The notes under the pieces: generated by a model
Told to the model about the DNA's origin: nothing
Seen by the model: only the letters and a program-made list of their open reading frames with translations
The model's database searches: none
Translations under genes and position numbers: made by a program
From: Actinomadura citrea
GTDB taxonomy: Bacteria; Actinomycetota; Actinomycetes; Streptosporangiales; Streptosporangiaceae
NCBI RefSeq assembly: GCF_013409045.1
Contig: NZ_JACCBT010000001.1
Coordinates: 186,001-250,000 of the forward strand
Length of the DNA: 64,000 bases
Reading direction: 5' to 3'
Shown here: positions 1-8,145 of the stretch, one piece after another
How the letters are laid out: every line of letters starts with the position of its first letter
How positions within the stretch are numbered: the stretch's first letter is position 1

Positions 1-606
1 GTCCAGGAAGTGCGCGGAGAGCAGGGAGAGCGTCCGCCACTGCCGGTCCATCCTGCGCTGGGTGGTGAGGCCGACCAGGATCGCGAAGACGGGGATGAGC
101 GGGAGCGTCGCCGCGATCGTCACGGCGGAGAGCCAGTCGCCCAGCAGGATCCGCGCGCCGACCGCCACCGGGACGATCACCGCGAGGACGAGTTGCGGCA
201 GGTAGCGGGAGAAGTAGTCGTCCAGCGCGTCGATCCCGCGGGTGGCGAGGGTGGCGAGCTCGCCGCTGCGCTCGCCCGACAGCCAGCGCGGCCCGAGGGC
301 CAGGGCGTGGGCGAGCAGCCGGCCGCGCAGCTGCGACTTCACCGCGGCGGCCGAGTGGTGCGCCGCGACCTCCTGGAGCCACGCGACGAGCGTCCGGCCG
401 AGGACGACGGCGAGGAGCAGCAGGAGCGGGGTCCGCAGGTCGCCGAGCGACGCGCCGTCCAGGAAGGCGCGGGTGAGCATGCCGGCGAGGAGGGTGGCCT
501 GGGCGATGATCAGTCCGGCGGTGGCGGCGCCGAGCAGGACGGACGCCGCGAGGAACGGGCGCGTCGTGCGGGCGTGGCGCAGCAGCCGGGGGTCGAGGGG
601 CTTCAT
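1..606 (-). CDS. cydD: Thiol reductant ABC exporter subunit CydD (N-terminal part, runs off left edge)
   Basis: The first 202 codons of a type-1 ABC exporter half are visible; the nucleotide-binding domain lies outside the window. The N terminus (MKPLDPRLLRHAR) and the following membrane helices (LLLLLAVVLGRTLVAW, then LAVIVPVAVGARILL), with the intervening segment ending in SGELATLATRGIDALDDYFSRYLP, fit CydD. CydDC exports thiols needed to assemble cytochrome bd. The ATG at 606 overlaps the cydB stop in an ATGA junction, so it is the third gene of a cydABD operon. The cydC partner is presumably beyond the edge or fused. Assignment is by pattern and context only. Confidence 0.85.
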   Translation of the reverse strand, partial: MKPLDPRLLRHARTTRPFLAASVLLGAATAGLIIAQATLLAGMLTRAFLDGASLGDLRTPLLLLLAVVLGRTLVAWLQEVAAHHSAAAVKSQLRGRLLAHALALGPRWLSGERSGELATLATRGIDALDDYFSRYLPQLVLAVIVPVAVGARILLGDWLSAVTIAATLPLIPVFAILVGLTTQRRMDRQWRTLSLLSAHFLD

Positions 607-1610
607 GCGACCGGCTTCTTCACCGGGATGTGGGACGTGCCGATCCGCTTGCGGAAGACCCAGTACGTCCAGCCCTGGTAGATCATCACGATCGGGGTGA
701 ACACGGCCGCCACCCACGTCATGATCTTCAGGGTGTAGCCGGACGAGGCGGCGTTCTCGGTGGTCAGGCCGCCGGTGGCGAGGGTGGACGGCAGGACGTC
801 CGGGAACAGCGACAGGAACAGGGTGGCGACGGCGAGCACGATGGCGGCGCCGGTCCCGACGAACGCCCAGCCCTCGCGGCCGCGCCGGTTGGCCGCCGCG
901 GCGGCGAGCAGCCCGGCGGCGGCGCCCGCGGCGGTCAGCCAGGTGACGGGCCTGCCGTACTGGAGCTGGGTGATCAGCAGGAAGCCGCCACCGGCGGCGA
1001 CGGCGGCGACCGCGGCGAGCCCGGCGATCCGGCGGGCCCGGGCCCGGATGCCCCCGGACGTCTTGAGCGCGAGGAACACCGCGCCGTGCAGGATGAAGAG
1101 GGTGACGGTGGTGAGCCCGCCGAGCAGCGCGTACGGGCTGAGGAGGTCGCCGAGGGAGCCGACGAACTCGTGGTCGGCGTCCAGCGGCACACCCCGGACC
1201 ATGTTCGCGAACGCGACGCCCCACATGAACGCGGGCACGAGGCTGCCCCAGAAGATCGCCTTGTCCCAGCGGGACCGCCAGCGGGCGTCGTCGCGCTTGC
1301 CGCGGTACTCGAACGCCACGCCGCGGATGATCAGCGCGAGCAGGATCGCGAGGAGCGGCAGGTAGAAGCCGCTGAACAGGGTGGCGTACCACTCGGGGAA
1401 CGCGGCGAAGGTGGCGGCGCCCGCGACGATGAACCACACCTCGTTGCCGTCCCACACGGGGCCGATGGTGTTGATGACGACGCGGCGCTCGACGTCGTCG
1501 CGGCCGAGCACGGGCAGCAGCATGCCGACGCCGAAGTCGAACCCCTCCAGGAAGAAGTAGCTCGTCCACAGGAAGGCGATGATGATGAACCAGGCGGTGG
1601 TGAGTTCCAT
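603..1610 (-). CDS. cydB: Cytochrome bd ubiquinol oxidase subunit II
   Basis: A 335-residue polytopic membrane protein that begins MELTTAWFIIIAFLWTSYFFLEGFDFGVG, typical of CydB, and carries the family motif GPVWDGNEVW near residue 50. About eight or nine hydrophobic helices follow. With CydA it forms the high-affinity quinol oxidase that reduces O2 to water under low oxygen or nitrosative stress. It lies 9 nt after cydA and overlaps cydD by 4 nt, so the three are co-transcribed. The length is normal for actinobacterial CydB and nothing looks broken. Confidence 0.95.
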   Translation of the reverse strand: MELTTAWFIIIAFLWTSYFFLEGFDFGVGMLLPVLGRDDVERRVVINTIGPVWDGNEVWFIVAGAATFAAFPEWYATLFSGFYLPLLAILLALIIRGVAFEYRGKRDDARWRSRWDKAIFWGSLVPAFMWGVAFANMVRGVPLDADHEFVGSLGDLLSPYALLGGLTTVTLFILHGAVFLALKTSGGIRARARRIAGLAAVAAVAAGGGFLLITQLQYGRPVTWLTAAGAAAGLLAAAAANRRGREGWAFVGTGAAIVLAVATLFLSLFPDVLPSTLATGGLTTENAASSGYTLKIMTWVAAVFTPIVMIYQGWTYWVFRKRIGTSHIPVKKPVA

Positions 1611-1619
1611 GACCGGCCC

Positions 1620-3038
1620 TCAGTAGGCGAACGCGAGCGAGCGCTCGGAGTCGGAGTCGGACCCGGGGCCGTCGGACGGCGGCGGCAGCACCTCGTCCTC
1701 CGACGGCGGCCCGGCCTTGGCGTACTTGAGCATCAGCCCGGTCTCGATGACCAGGAGGACGCCGTAGAGCGCGGTCAGCGAGGCGACCGAGATGAGCATC
1801 GACGACGCCGACACCCCCGGCGAGACGCTCGACGACGTCTTCAGCACGCCGAACACCGACCAGGGCTGCCGGCCCATCTCGGTGAAGATCCATCCGGCGG
1901 AGTTGCCGATGAAGGGCAGGGTCAGCGAGAGGACGCCGATCCGGTACACCCAGGGGCTGGAGGGAAGCCTGCCGCGGCGCAGCGTCCACAGCCCGGCCAG
2001 CGAGACCAGCGCCATGGCCAGCCCGGCGCCGACCATGACCCGGAAGTTCCAGTAGATGACGGGGGTCATCGGGCGGTAGTCGCCGGCCCCGTAGCGCTCC
2101 TGCTCGGCGGCCTGGACGTCGTTGATCCCCTTGACCTCGCCGTCGAGGGTGCCGGTGGCGAGGAACGACAGCACGCGCGGGACCTTGAGTCCGAAGACCT
2201 CCTCCTCGCCGTTCAGCGTCCCCACGGTGAAGATCGAGAAGGAGGCGGGCCGCTCGGTCTCGTAGAGCGCCTCGGCGGCGGCCATCTTCATCGGCTGCTG
2301 CTCGGTCATGACCTTGCCCTGCAGGTCGCCGGTGATCGCGACGCCGATGGACGCGATCGCGGTGACGGCCAGCGCGAGCTTCAGCGACGGCCGGAACACC
2401 TCGACGTTCCTGCGGCGGGCCAGGTGCCAGGCGCTGACGCCGGCCATGAACATGCCGCCGGTGGCGAACGCCGCCGTCATGGTGTGCGGGAACGCGACGA
2501 GCTGGGTGGAGTTGGTCAGGACGGCCCAGAAGTCGGTGAGGACGGCCCGTCCGGACCCGTGGTCGATCCGGTAGCCGACGGGGTGCTGCATCCAGGAGTT
2601 CGCGGCGAGGATGAAGTACGCAGACAGCAGCGTCCCGATGTGCACGAGCCAGATGCAGCCGAGGTGCAGCCGCTTCGGCAGCCGGTCCCAGCCGAAGATC
2701 CACAGGCCGAGGAAGGTCGACTCGACGAAGAAGGCGAGCAGGCCCTCGATGGCGAGCGGCGCCCCGAAGATGTCGCCGACGAACCGGGAGTAGTCACTCC
2801 AGTTCATGCCGAACTGGAACTCCTGCACGATGCCGGTGACGATTCCCATCGCGAAGTTGATCAGGAAGAGCTTGCCCCAGAACTTGGTGGCGCGCAGGTA
2901 CGCCGTCCTCCCCGTCCGCAGCCAGGCCGTCTGGAGCACCGCGACCAGCGCGGAGAGCCCGATCGTGAGCGGGACGAAGAGGAAGTGGTAGACGGTGGTG
3001 ATCCCGAACTGCCACCGGGCGATGTCGACGGTGTCCAT
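1620..3038 (-). CDS. cydA: Cytochrome bd ubiquinol oxidase subunit I
   Basis: About 472 residues starting MDTVDIARWQFGITTVYHF, the standard CydA N terminus with the haem-ligand region in the first helices. Other family signatures are GMNWSDYSRFVGDIFGAPLAIEG, the SWMQHPVGY segment and the quinol-side GRQPWSV motif. I start it at 3038 rather than the in-frame ATG at 3062: GGAAGAGG lies about 9 nt upstream of 3038, while the 3062 ATG has no ribosome site and directly abuts an operator-like palindrome. It binds the b-type and d-type haems. First gene of the cyd operon. Confidence 0.95.
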   Translation of the reverse strand: MDTVDIARWQFGITTVYHFLFVPLTIGLSALVAVLQTAWLRTGRTAYLRATKFWGKLFLINFAMGIVTGIVQEFQFGMNWSDYSRFVGDIFGAPLAIEGLLAFFVESTFLGLWIFGWDRLPKRLHLGCIWLVHIGTLLSAYFILAANSWMQHPVGYRIDHGSGRAVLTDFWAVLTNSTQLVAFPHTMTAAFATGGMFMAGVSAWHLARRRNVEVFRPSLKLALAVTAIASIGVAITGDLQGKVMTEQQPMKMAAAEALYETERPASFSIFTVGTLNGEEEVFGLKVPRVLSFLATGTLDGEVKGINDVQAAEQERYGAGDYRPMTPVIYWNFRVMVGAGLAMALVSLAGLWTLRRGRLPSSPWVYRIGVLSLTLPFIGNSAGWIFTEMGRQPWSVFGVLKTSSSVSPGVSASSMLISVASLTALYGVLLVIETGLMLKYAKAGPPSEDEVLPPPSDGPGSDSDSERSLAFAY

Positions 3039-3063
3039 GGGCGCAGGCCTCTTCCGGCTCATC

Positions 3064-3114
3064 TACTACAAGCTGTAGTACTACATCCTGTCAGAAATAC
3101 TACGAGCTGTAGTA
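3064..3114 (-). promoter_or_regulatory. Two tandem palindromic operator-like sites upstream of cydA
   Basis: TACTACAAGCTGTAGTA at 3064–3080 has perfect 7-nt arms. TACTACGAGCTGTAGTA at 3098–3114 differs at one base. Each is followed directly by another TACTAC[A/G] half-site, so a 22-nt unit repeats with a 34-nt period. The TACTACA/TGTAGTA form resembles operators of BlaI/MecI/CopY winged-helix repressors. They sit 26–76 nt upstream of the chosen cydA start, where a repressor would block the promoter. The identity of the regulator is inference. Confidence 0.7.
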
Positions 3115-3156
3115 CTACGACCGGTGGTTAGTTGGGTCACTCCCCCCGGACACGGC

Positions 3157-3193
3157 TGGACGGGGCGGCGCGAGGGGTGCGCCGCCCCGTCCA
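3157..3193 (-). terminator. Strong hairpin downstream of the secreted protease gene
   Basis: Perfect 15-bp inverted repeat (TGGACGGGGCGGCGC at 3157–3171 and its complement at 3179–3193) around a 7-nt loop. There is no T-run, as is common in high-GC actinomycetes. It lies 50 nt after the stop of the leftward gene ending at 3243 and separates it from the cyd promoter. Confidence 0.75.
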
Positions 3194-3242
3194 GGGCAGG
3201 TCTGTGTTTCGGTCTAACGGGCCGCGCCGCGGCGGCGGCGGG

Positions 3243-4106
3243 TCAACTCCTGGCGCGCGGGACCAGGCAGCCCGGGCGGTTGAAGTCGAGGACGCTGCCG
3301 GGGGCGATGCAGGTGGCCAGGATGTAGGTCTGCTGGGCGTACCCGATGTTCGGGTGCACCGTGACGGTGCCGGACTGGTCGACCTCGCACGGGTTGTTCA
3401 GCGTGCAGCGGCCGCCGTCCTCGTTGATGGTGTTGTTCGCCCCGACGACCTTGCCGGTCGAGGCGTCGACGAGCGGGGAGCCCGAGGTGCCGCCGATGAC
3501 GTTGCAGGAGGGGGTGTAGCGGATCGAGTCCTTCCACGTCCACTCCCCTTCCTTGACGCGGTAGGCGAAGCCGTCGATGTTGCAGGAGTAGATCCTGCGC
3601 CAGTAGCCGGAGACCACGCGCACGTCGGCGCCGGCGGTGGGGTGGCTGATCGAGAGCTGGAGCGCCGGCGTCCCGTAGGCCTGCCGGATGGCCGCGTAGC
3701 TCTGGTTGAGCCGGTACAGGGTCACGTCGGTGTCGGTCATGGTGGCGTACAGAACCCTGTTGGCGCGCAGGGTGCCGAGCGTGCCCGAGCCGCTGGGGTT
3801 GAGCAGGCTGAACGTGCGGCTGGACGCCCGGTTCGTAATGACCTGTCCGGCACTGGGCATGCCGCCCTCGTAGCAGTGGCCGTTGGTGAGCACGAGCGCC
3901 GGGTCGCTGTCGGCGGCGGTCGGGGTGCGGACGAGCGAGCCGGAGCAGTTGCTCAGGGCGACGATCCCGGTGAAGTCGACGGCCTTGACCTGGGCGGGGC
4001 GCGCGGGCGCGGCGGCGGGCGCGGCGGAGGCGGGGGCGGCGCCCGCGGTCAGCGCCGCGGCGCCGACGGCCGCGGCGGCGAGCATGCCGAGAATGCGTCT
4101 GTGCAT
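3243..4106 (-). CDS. Secreted trypsin-like serine protease
   Basis: 287 residues with a clear signal peptide (MHRRILGMLAAAAVGAAALT, cleavage expected near the ASA at about residue 28). The chymotrypsin fold is indicated by CSGSLVRTP, the catalytic-His motif TNGHCYEGG and the catalytic-Ser motif GGTSGSPLVD. The Asp probably lies in the MTDTDVTLYRL segment. It should be an extracellular S1-type endopeptidase; the natural substrate is unknown. GAGAGGACC about 7 nt before the ATG supports the start. It is monocistronic, ending at the hairpin at 3157–3193. Confidence 0.85.
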   Translation of the reverse strand: MHRRILGMLAAAAVGAAALTAGAAPASAAPAAAPARPAQVKAVDFTGIVALSNCSGSLVRTPTAADSDPALVLTNGHCYEGGMPSAGQVITNRASSRTFSLLNPSGSGTLGTLRANRVLYATMTDTDVTLYRLNQSYAAIRQAYGTPALQLSISHPTAGADVRVVSGYWRRIYSCNIDGFAYRVKEGEWTWKDSIRYTPSCNVIGGTSGSPLVDASTGKVVGANNTINEDGGRCTLNNPCEVDQSGTVTVHPNIGYAQQTYILATCIAPGSVLDFNRPGCLVPRARS

Positions 4107-4195
4107 GGCGGGGGGTCCTCTCCAGTGAGGGGTGGCAGCGTGATGCTAACCACGGCCCCGCCGTACAGAAAGGGCGAAAGTGGACGAAAGCGGAG

Positions 4196-4241
4196 GGCGC
4201 CGCGAATCTGGCAGGCATTGCACAGCCGGACCCGCGGCGCC
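4196..4241 (-). terminator. Possible terminator of the SznF-like operon
   Basis: GGCGCCGCG (4196–4204) and CGCGGCGCC (4233–4241) form a 9-bp stem around a 28-nt loop just after the stop at 4252. The long loop makes this a weaker call. Confidence 0.35.
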
Positions 4242-4251
4242 TCCTGGGCGA

Positions 4252-5535
4252 TCAGTAGTGGAACGCGGAGGTCACCCTCGCGCCCTTCGTGCCGAGGTTG
4301 ACGACCGACGCCCCGCCGGACGGGACGGCCCGGCAGAACGCGCCGCCGTAGCCGTCCGGGAAGACGAAGAGGCCCCACACGCCCAGCCAGTCCTCGACCG
4401 CGCCGGTCTCCGCGTTGAGCATCGGCTCCCCGGCGGGGACGACGCGGCGCTGGACGATGTAGTCCTCCTTCAGGCACTCGGCGACCGTCTCGGCCCACTC
4501 GCGGTCGGTCTGGTCCCAGCCCACACGGATGCCTCTCCCCGACAGGCCCGCGACGGGCTTGAGGATCAGGTCGTCCCGTTCGGCGCGGACCCGGTCGGCC
4601 AGGTCGGGGGTGAGGGTCCGCGTCCACGGCAGAATGCGGTCGATCAGGGCGTTCTCGTCCGGCGACAGCTCCGCGCGCATGTCGGGATCGGAGACGAGCG
4701 GCAGGCAGCTCTTGTAGGAGAACATGGACGCCGTCAGGGGAGTCCACAGGACGACCTTGCCCTCCTCATAGGCGCGCATGACGGCCTCGACGGGCTTGTC
4801 GTTCCGCGGGTCCCGCGCCACCTGGTGGGCGGAGAAGTACCGCAGGACGAGGTCGAGCGGACGGTCGTGCAGGTACAGCCGCCCGTCCTTCTCCTGCACC
4901 TGGTCCACTTCTCCGATGAGCAGCTCGATGCCGTACCGCTTCATCGACTCCTGGAAGGAACGGTGCAGCGACTCGTAGGCCGCCATCCCGTCGACGGCCT
5001 CAAGCGTGGCGACGACGGGCGCCTCCTTCTGCGTGGCCTCGACGAACTGCCGCGCGATGGCCGCCGGAGTGTCGACGGTGGACAGGCCGTGCTCGTCGGC
5101 GAACGCGGCGAACTCCTTGTTCGCCAGCAGGCAGCGGTTGGCCTCGCTCATGTCGACGCCGCCCAGCTCGCTGCCGATGTTGAACTCCAGCAGCCGGAAG
5201 CGCGAGCCGTCGTCGTAGAGATCGGCCCGCCCGTACAGGATCGGCTCCGCGTCGAACCGCGTCATGAGGTCGGTGCGGCGCGCGTCCGCGCCGACCGCGG
5301 CGCAGAACCTGCGGCGGTCGCCGTCGAACAGCCGGTCGGGCAGGGCCGTCATCAGCCGGAACAGCCCGGCCAGGTCGTCGGCCGCCTGGCGCGTCCGCGC
5401 CTCGGACGAGAACAGCGGCCGCGTCGCCAGGTACCTGCCCCACGCCTCGGCGAACACGGGCGGGTACTCGGCCTCCGCCATGGCGTCGCGCAGGGGCCCC
5501 TCGCCGGCCGCCGCCATGTACTTCGCGGTGACCAT
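4252..5535 (-). CDS. Circularly permuted ATP-grasp family protein (glutathionylspermidine-synthase-like)
   Basis: 427 residues. RLLEFNIGSELGGVDMSEAN (about 115–135) resembles the pre-ATP-grasp/metal-binding part, and DDLILKPVAGLSGRGIRVGWD near residue 345 is the ATP-binding glycine-rich stretch. The order fits circularly permuted ATP-grasp proteins (CP_ATPgrasp / glutathionylspermidine synthase type), which ligate carboxylates to amines or thiols. The start overlaps the upstream stop by one base (TGATG), so translation is coupled. Last gene of the 14966→4252 operon and probably an amide-forming step. Substrate unknown. Confidence 0.75.
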   Translation of the reverse strand: MVTAKYMAAAGEGPLRDAMAEAEYPPVFAEAWGRYLATRPLFSSEARTRQAADDLAGLFRLMTALPDRLFDGDRRRFCAAVGADARRTDLMTRFDAEPILYGRADLYDDGSRFRLLEFNIGSELGGVDMSEANRCLLANKEFAAFADEHGLSTVDTPAAIARQFVEATQKEAPVVATLEAVDGMAAYESLHRSFQESMKRYGIELLIGEVDQVQEKDGRLYLHDRPLDLVLRYFSAHQVARDPRNDKPVEAVMRAYEEGKVVLWTPLTASMFSYKSCLPLVSDPDMRAELSPDENALIDRILPWTRTLTPDLADRVRAERDDLILKPVAGLSGRGIRVGWDQTDREWAETVAECLKEDYIVQRRVVPAGEPMLNAETGAVEDWLGVWGLFVFPDGYGGAFCRAVPSGGASVVNLGTKGARVTSAFHY

Positions 5536-6800
5536 CAGCCGGTTTCCTCCACGTCGACGATCAGGTCCTTCTCGACCTTGCGGATGGCCTCGCGGTCGGC
5601 GTAGATCTGCTCCGGGTCCTCGTGGGCGAGGATGATGTAGCCCATCGTCATGCTGGCGAACAGGTCCGTGCTGGCGTCGACGCGGTCCCCGGTGCGCACC
5701 ACGTGCACCGGGGAGTGGTAGCTGGGCAGGTCGCGCGCCTGATCGTAGATCTCGGCGTTGCGCACGATCCCCGTGGAGTGCGACATGAGGAACACGGCCA
5801 TGACATTGCGGCGCAGGGTGTAGCCGGGCGGCATCTGCGGGCCGAGGCCGCGGCACACGTCCACGATCCTCGTGACCTGGCTCTCTCCGGTGGCGATCTC
5901 GGTCACCGCGGGGTTGCCCGCTCCGGCCAGCCGCGCGTTGACCTCCAGCAGGCGCGGCCCGTCCGGGGTCATCATGATCTCGGTGTGCGCCGCCCAGTTG
6001 CGCAGCCCCACCGCGTCCAGCGCGGCGAGCCCGTAGTCGATCAGCTCGCCGTAGGCGCCCGTGTCGTAGGGGAGCCACTCCACGTAGTCGTACACGGCGA
6101 TGCCCTCGCCGAACGGCACCCGCCGGTACTTGATCATGTCGGTGATCGAATGCCGGCCGTCGTGGCTGACGGTGTCGATGGCGTACTCGGTACCGGTCAT
6201 CAACTCCTGGACGAGGACCTCCTCGGCCAGCACGTCGAGCTTGTCGCGGGTGCCGAGCATCGCCGTGAACAGCTCGCGCCAGCCCTGCCCGCCGGGAGCG
6301 CGGCTGACCCCGACCGTGCCGGCGCTCGTCGGCGGCTTGACGACGAGGTCCTTGCCGGCGAGCCCCTCGCGCTCGATCCAGGCGGCGACCTCGTCGGGGT
6401 CGGTCGTGGAGATCTGCCGGGGGACGGGCAGCCCCGCTTCGGCGAGAGCCTGGTGCATGAGGTACTTGTGCCGCCGAGCGTCGACCCTCTCCGGATCGTT
6501 GGAGAACTCCGGCGCGAGGGCGTCCGAGCACTCCTGCGCGAGCCGCAGCGCCGCCTCGACCCCGGGAATGACGGCGATCGGGTTCAACGCGCCGAGCCGG
6601 GCGATCGTCTCCGCCATGTCGCCGTGATGGTTGATGACCGCGTCGTAGTTGCCGGGGTCGTGCGAGGAGTGCAGCGGGGCGAGCGCGGGCCCCGTGTAGT
6701 CCATCACGGCCACCGGGCTGAACCCCGCCTCCCGGAGCGCGGGAGCGACCATCGCCGCCGAGGTGAAGGGCCGCACGATTGCGACGACTGGCTTGTCCAT
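5535..6800 (-). CDS. ATP-grasp domain ligase (first of two classical copies)
   Basis: 421 residues starting MDKPVVAIVRPFTS. AGAAGGTGA about 6 nt before 6800 picks this ATG over an upstream in-frame candidate at 6875. ATP-grasp hallmarks are KDLVVKPPTSAGTVGVSRA (phosphate-binding loop), QELMTGTEYAID and the metal-binding ending EIMMTPDGPRLLEVNARLAGAG. Such enzymes activate a carboxylate as acyl phosphate and join it to an amine, often an amino acid. It follows the MFS gene by 88 nt and is coupled to the next ATP-grasp gene. Substrate unknown; probable amide-bond step in the cluster. Confidence 0.8.
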   Translation of the reverse strand: MDKPVVAIVRPFTSAAMVAPALREAGFSPVAVMDYTGPALAPLHSSHDPGNYDAVINHHGDMAETIARLGALNPIAVIPGVEAALRLAQECSDALAPEFSNDPERVDARRHKYLMHQALAEAGLPVPRQISTTDPDEVAAWIEREGLAGKDLVVKPPTSAGTVGVSRAPGGQGWRELFTAMLGTRDKLDVLAEEVLVQELMTGTEYAIDTVSHDGRHSITDMIKYRRVPFGEGIAVYDYVEWLPYDTGAYGELIDYGLAALDAVGLRNWAAHTEIMMTPDGPRLLEVNARLAGAGNPAVTEIATGESQVTRIVDVCRGLGPQMPPGYTLRRNVMAVFLMSHSTGIVRNAEIYDQARDLPSYHSPVHVVRTGDRVDASTDLFASMTMGYIILAHEDPEQIYADREAIRKVEKDLIVDVEETG

Positions 6801-6888
6801 GGTGGTCACCTTCTGTTTCGTTCCGTTCGTTGTGCGGTGCCCGTCCTTCCGGGCGCGGCCGCCGGCGTAGGTCACGTGCCGTCTCGCC

Positions 6889-8145
6889 TCAATCGCCGCC
6901 CTCGGCCGCCGTGGCCGGCTCCAGGGCGGGCTCGGGCTCGTCCGCCGGCCGCCGCCGCGCCAGCCCGGCGCCGGCGCCGACGGCCGCGGCGCCCACGAGG
7001 CCGAACACCCCGGTCAGGACCCAGACGCCCGAACCCCACGCGTGCCACGCCGCGACACCGATCATGGGGCCGACGGCGTAGCCGACCTGCTGCGGGATCG
7101 TCGCCGCCGCGATGTATCGGGCGCGCAGCGCGGCCGGCGCGACGAGGCCGGGGTAGGCCATCATGGACGGCGCCGCGATGACCTCCCCGAACGTCCACAC
7201 GACCGTCGCGAGGAGGAGCAGCGCGACGGGCGTCGGTCCGGTGTAGATCAGATGGCCGACGCCCAGCATCGCCATGCCGAACGTCATCGGCACCCCGATC
7301 GGCAGCCGCTGGAGCCACTTGGACAGCAGCACCTCGAAGGCGATGACGATGCCCCCGTTGACGGACAGCAGCATCGCGAACACCCGCTCGTCGTGACCCG
7401 AGCCCGTCACGAACAGCGGCAGGGCGGCCGACGACTGGATGTAGGTCACCGCGGTGAGGAAGAGGCCGAGCACCACGAGCATGAACCGCCGGTCGGCCAG
7501 CACCTGCCCGTAGCCGGCGCGCTCCCCGCCGGATCCGCCGCCACCGGGCGCGGGCTCGGCGTCCGACCGCAGCGCCACGTAGGCGACCACGCCGAACGCC
7601 AGCGACGTCGCCGCGTCCACGTAGAACAGCGCGCCGTAGGACGCGTAGGTCAGCAGCAGTGCGGCGCCCATCGGGCCGACCGTCGAGCCGACGTTGAACG
7701 TCAGCCGCAGCACCGAGAAGACCATCACGTGCCGGTCCTTGGGCGTGAGCTCGACGACCCACGCCATCGCCGCCGGGCGGTACGCCGTCGCGGTCAGACC
7801 CGCTCCCCCGGCGACGAGGGCGCCGATCCACACGTTCGGCACGTGCACGAGGGCCGCGGTGAGCGCCGCCGTGCCCGCCATCGAGCCGACGATGACCCAG
7901 CGGTACCCGACCCGGTCCGCGGCGGCGCCGCCCACCGCGGACCCGGAGATCCGGCCGACCATGAGCGCGGTCAGCACGACGCCGCTCTCCCACGCGGTGA
8001 AGCCCTCGCCGGTCAGGAACAGCACGAGGAACGCGTTGAGGAACGCCGCCAGGTTGCTGATCAGGTTGCCGAGGACCAGGATCCGGACGGTCCCGCTCAT
8101 CTCGCGCAGCGTGGCGAGAATCGTCGGGTGCTCCGCGGACTTCAT
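6889..8145 (-). CDS. MFS transporter, likely product exporter of the cluster
   Basis: 418 residues with about 12 hydrophobic helices. The conserved loop 2-3 region of MFS drug-export type reads GRISGSAVGGAAADRVGYRW. The start (MKSAEHPTILATLREMSG) forms an ATGA overlap with the upstream ATP-grasp gene, so it belongs to the same operon. Placement inside a biosynthetic operon suggests export of the product or self-resistance. Specificity cannot be read from sequence. Confidence 0.85.
   Translation of the reverse strand: MKSAEHPTILATLREMSGTVRILVLGNLISNLAAFLNAFLVLFLTGEGFTAWESGVVLTALMVGRISGSAVGGAAADRVGYRWVIVGSMAGTAALTAALVHVPNVWIGALVAGGAGLTATAYRPAAMAWVVELTPKDRHVMVFSVLRLTFNVGSTVGPMGAALLLTYASYGALFYVDAATSLAFGVVAYVALRSDAEPAPGGGGSGGERAGYGQVLADRRFMLVVLGLFLTAVTYIQSSAALPLFVTGSGHDERVFAMLLSVNGGIVIAFEVLLSKWLQRLPIGVPMTFGMAMLGVGHLIYTGPTPVALLLLATVVWTFGEVIAAPSMMAYPGLVAPAALRARYIAAATIPQQVGYAVGPMIGVAAWHAWGSGVWVLTGVFGLVGAAAVGAGAGLARRRPADEPEPALEPATAAEGGD

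Noticed and set aside
630..3131. Long rightward open frame opposite cydAB (over 800 codons)
   Set aside because: Low-complexity Arg/Gly/Glu-rich translation antisense to clearly recognisable cydA and cydB; an effect of high GC.
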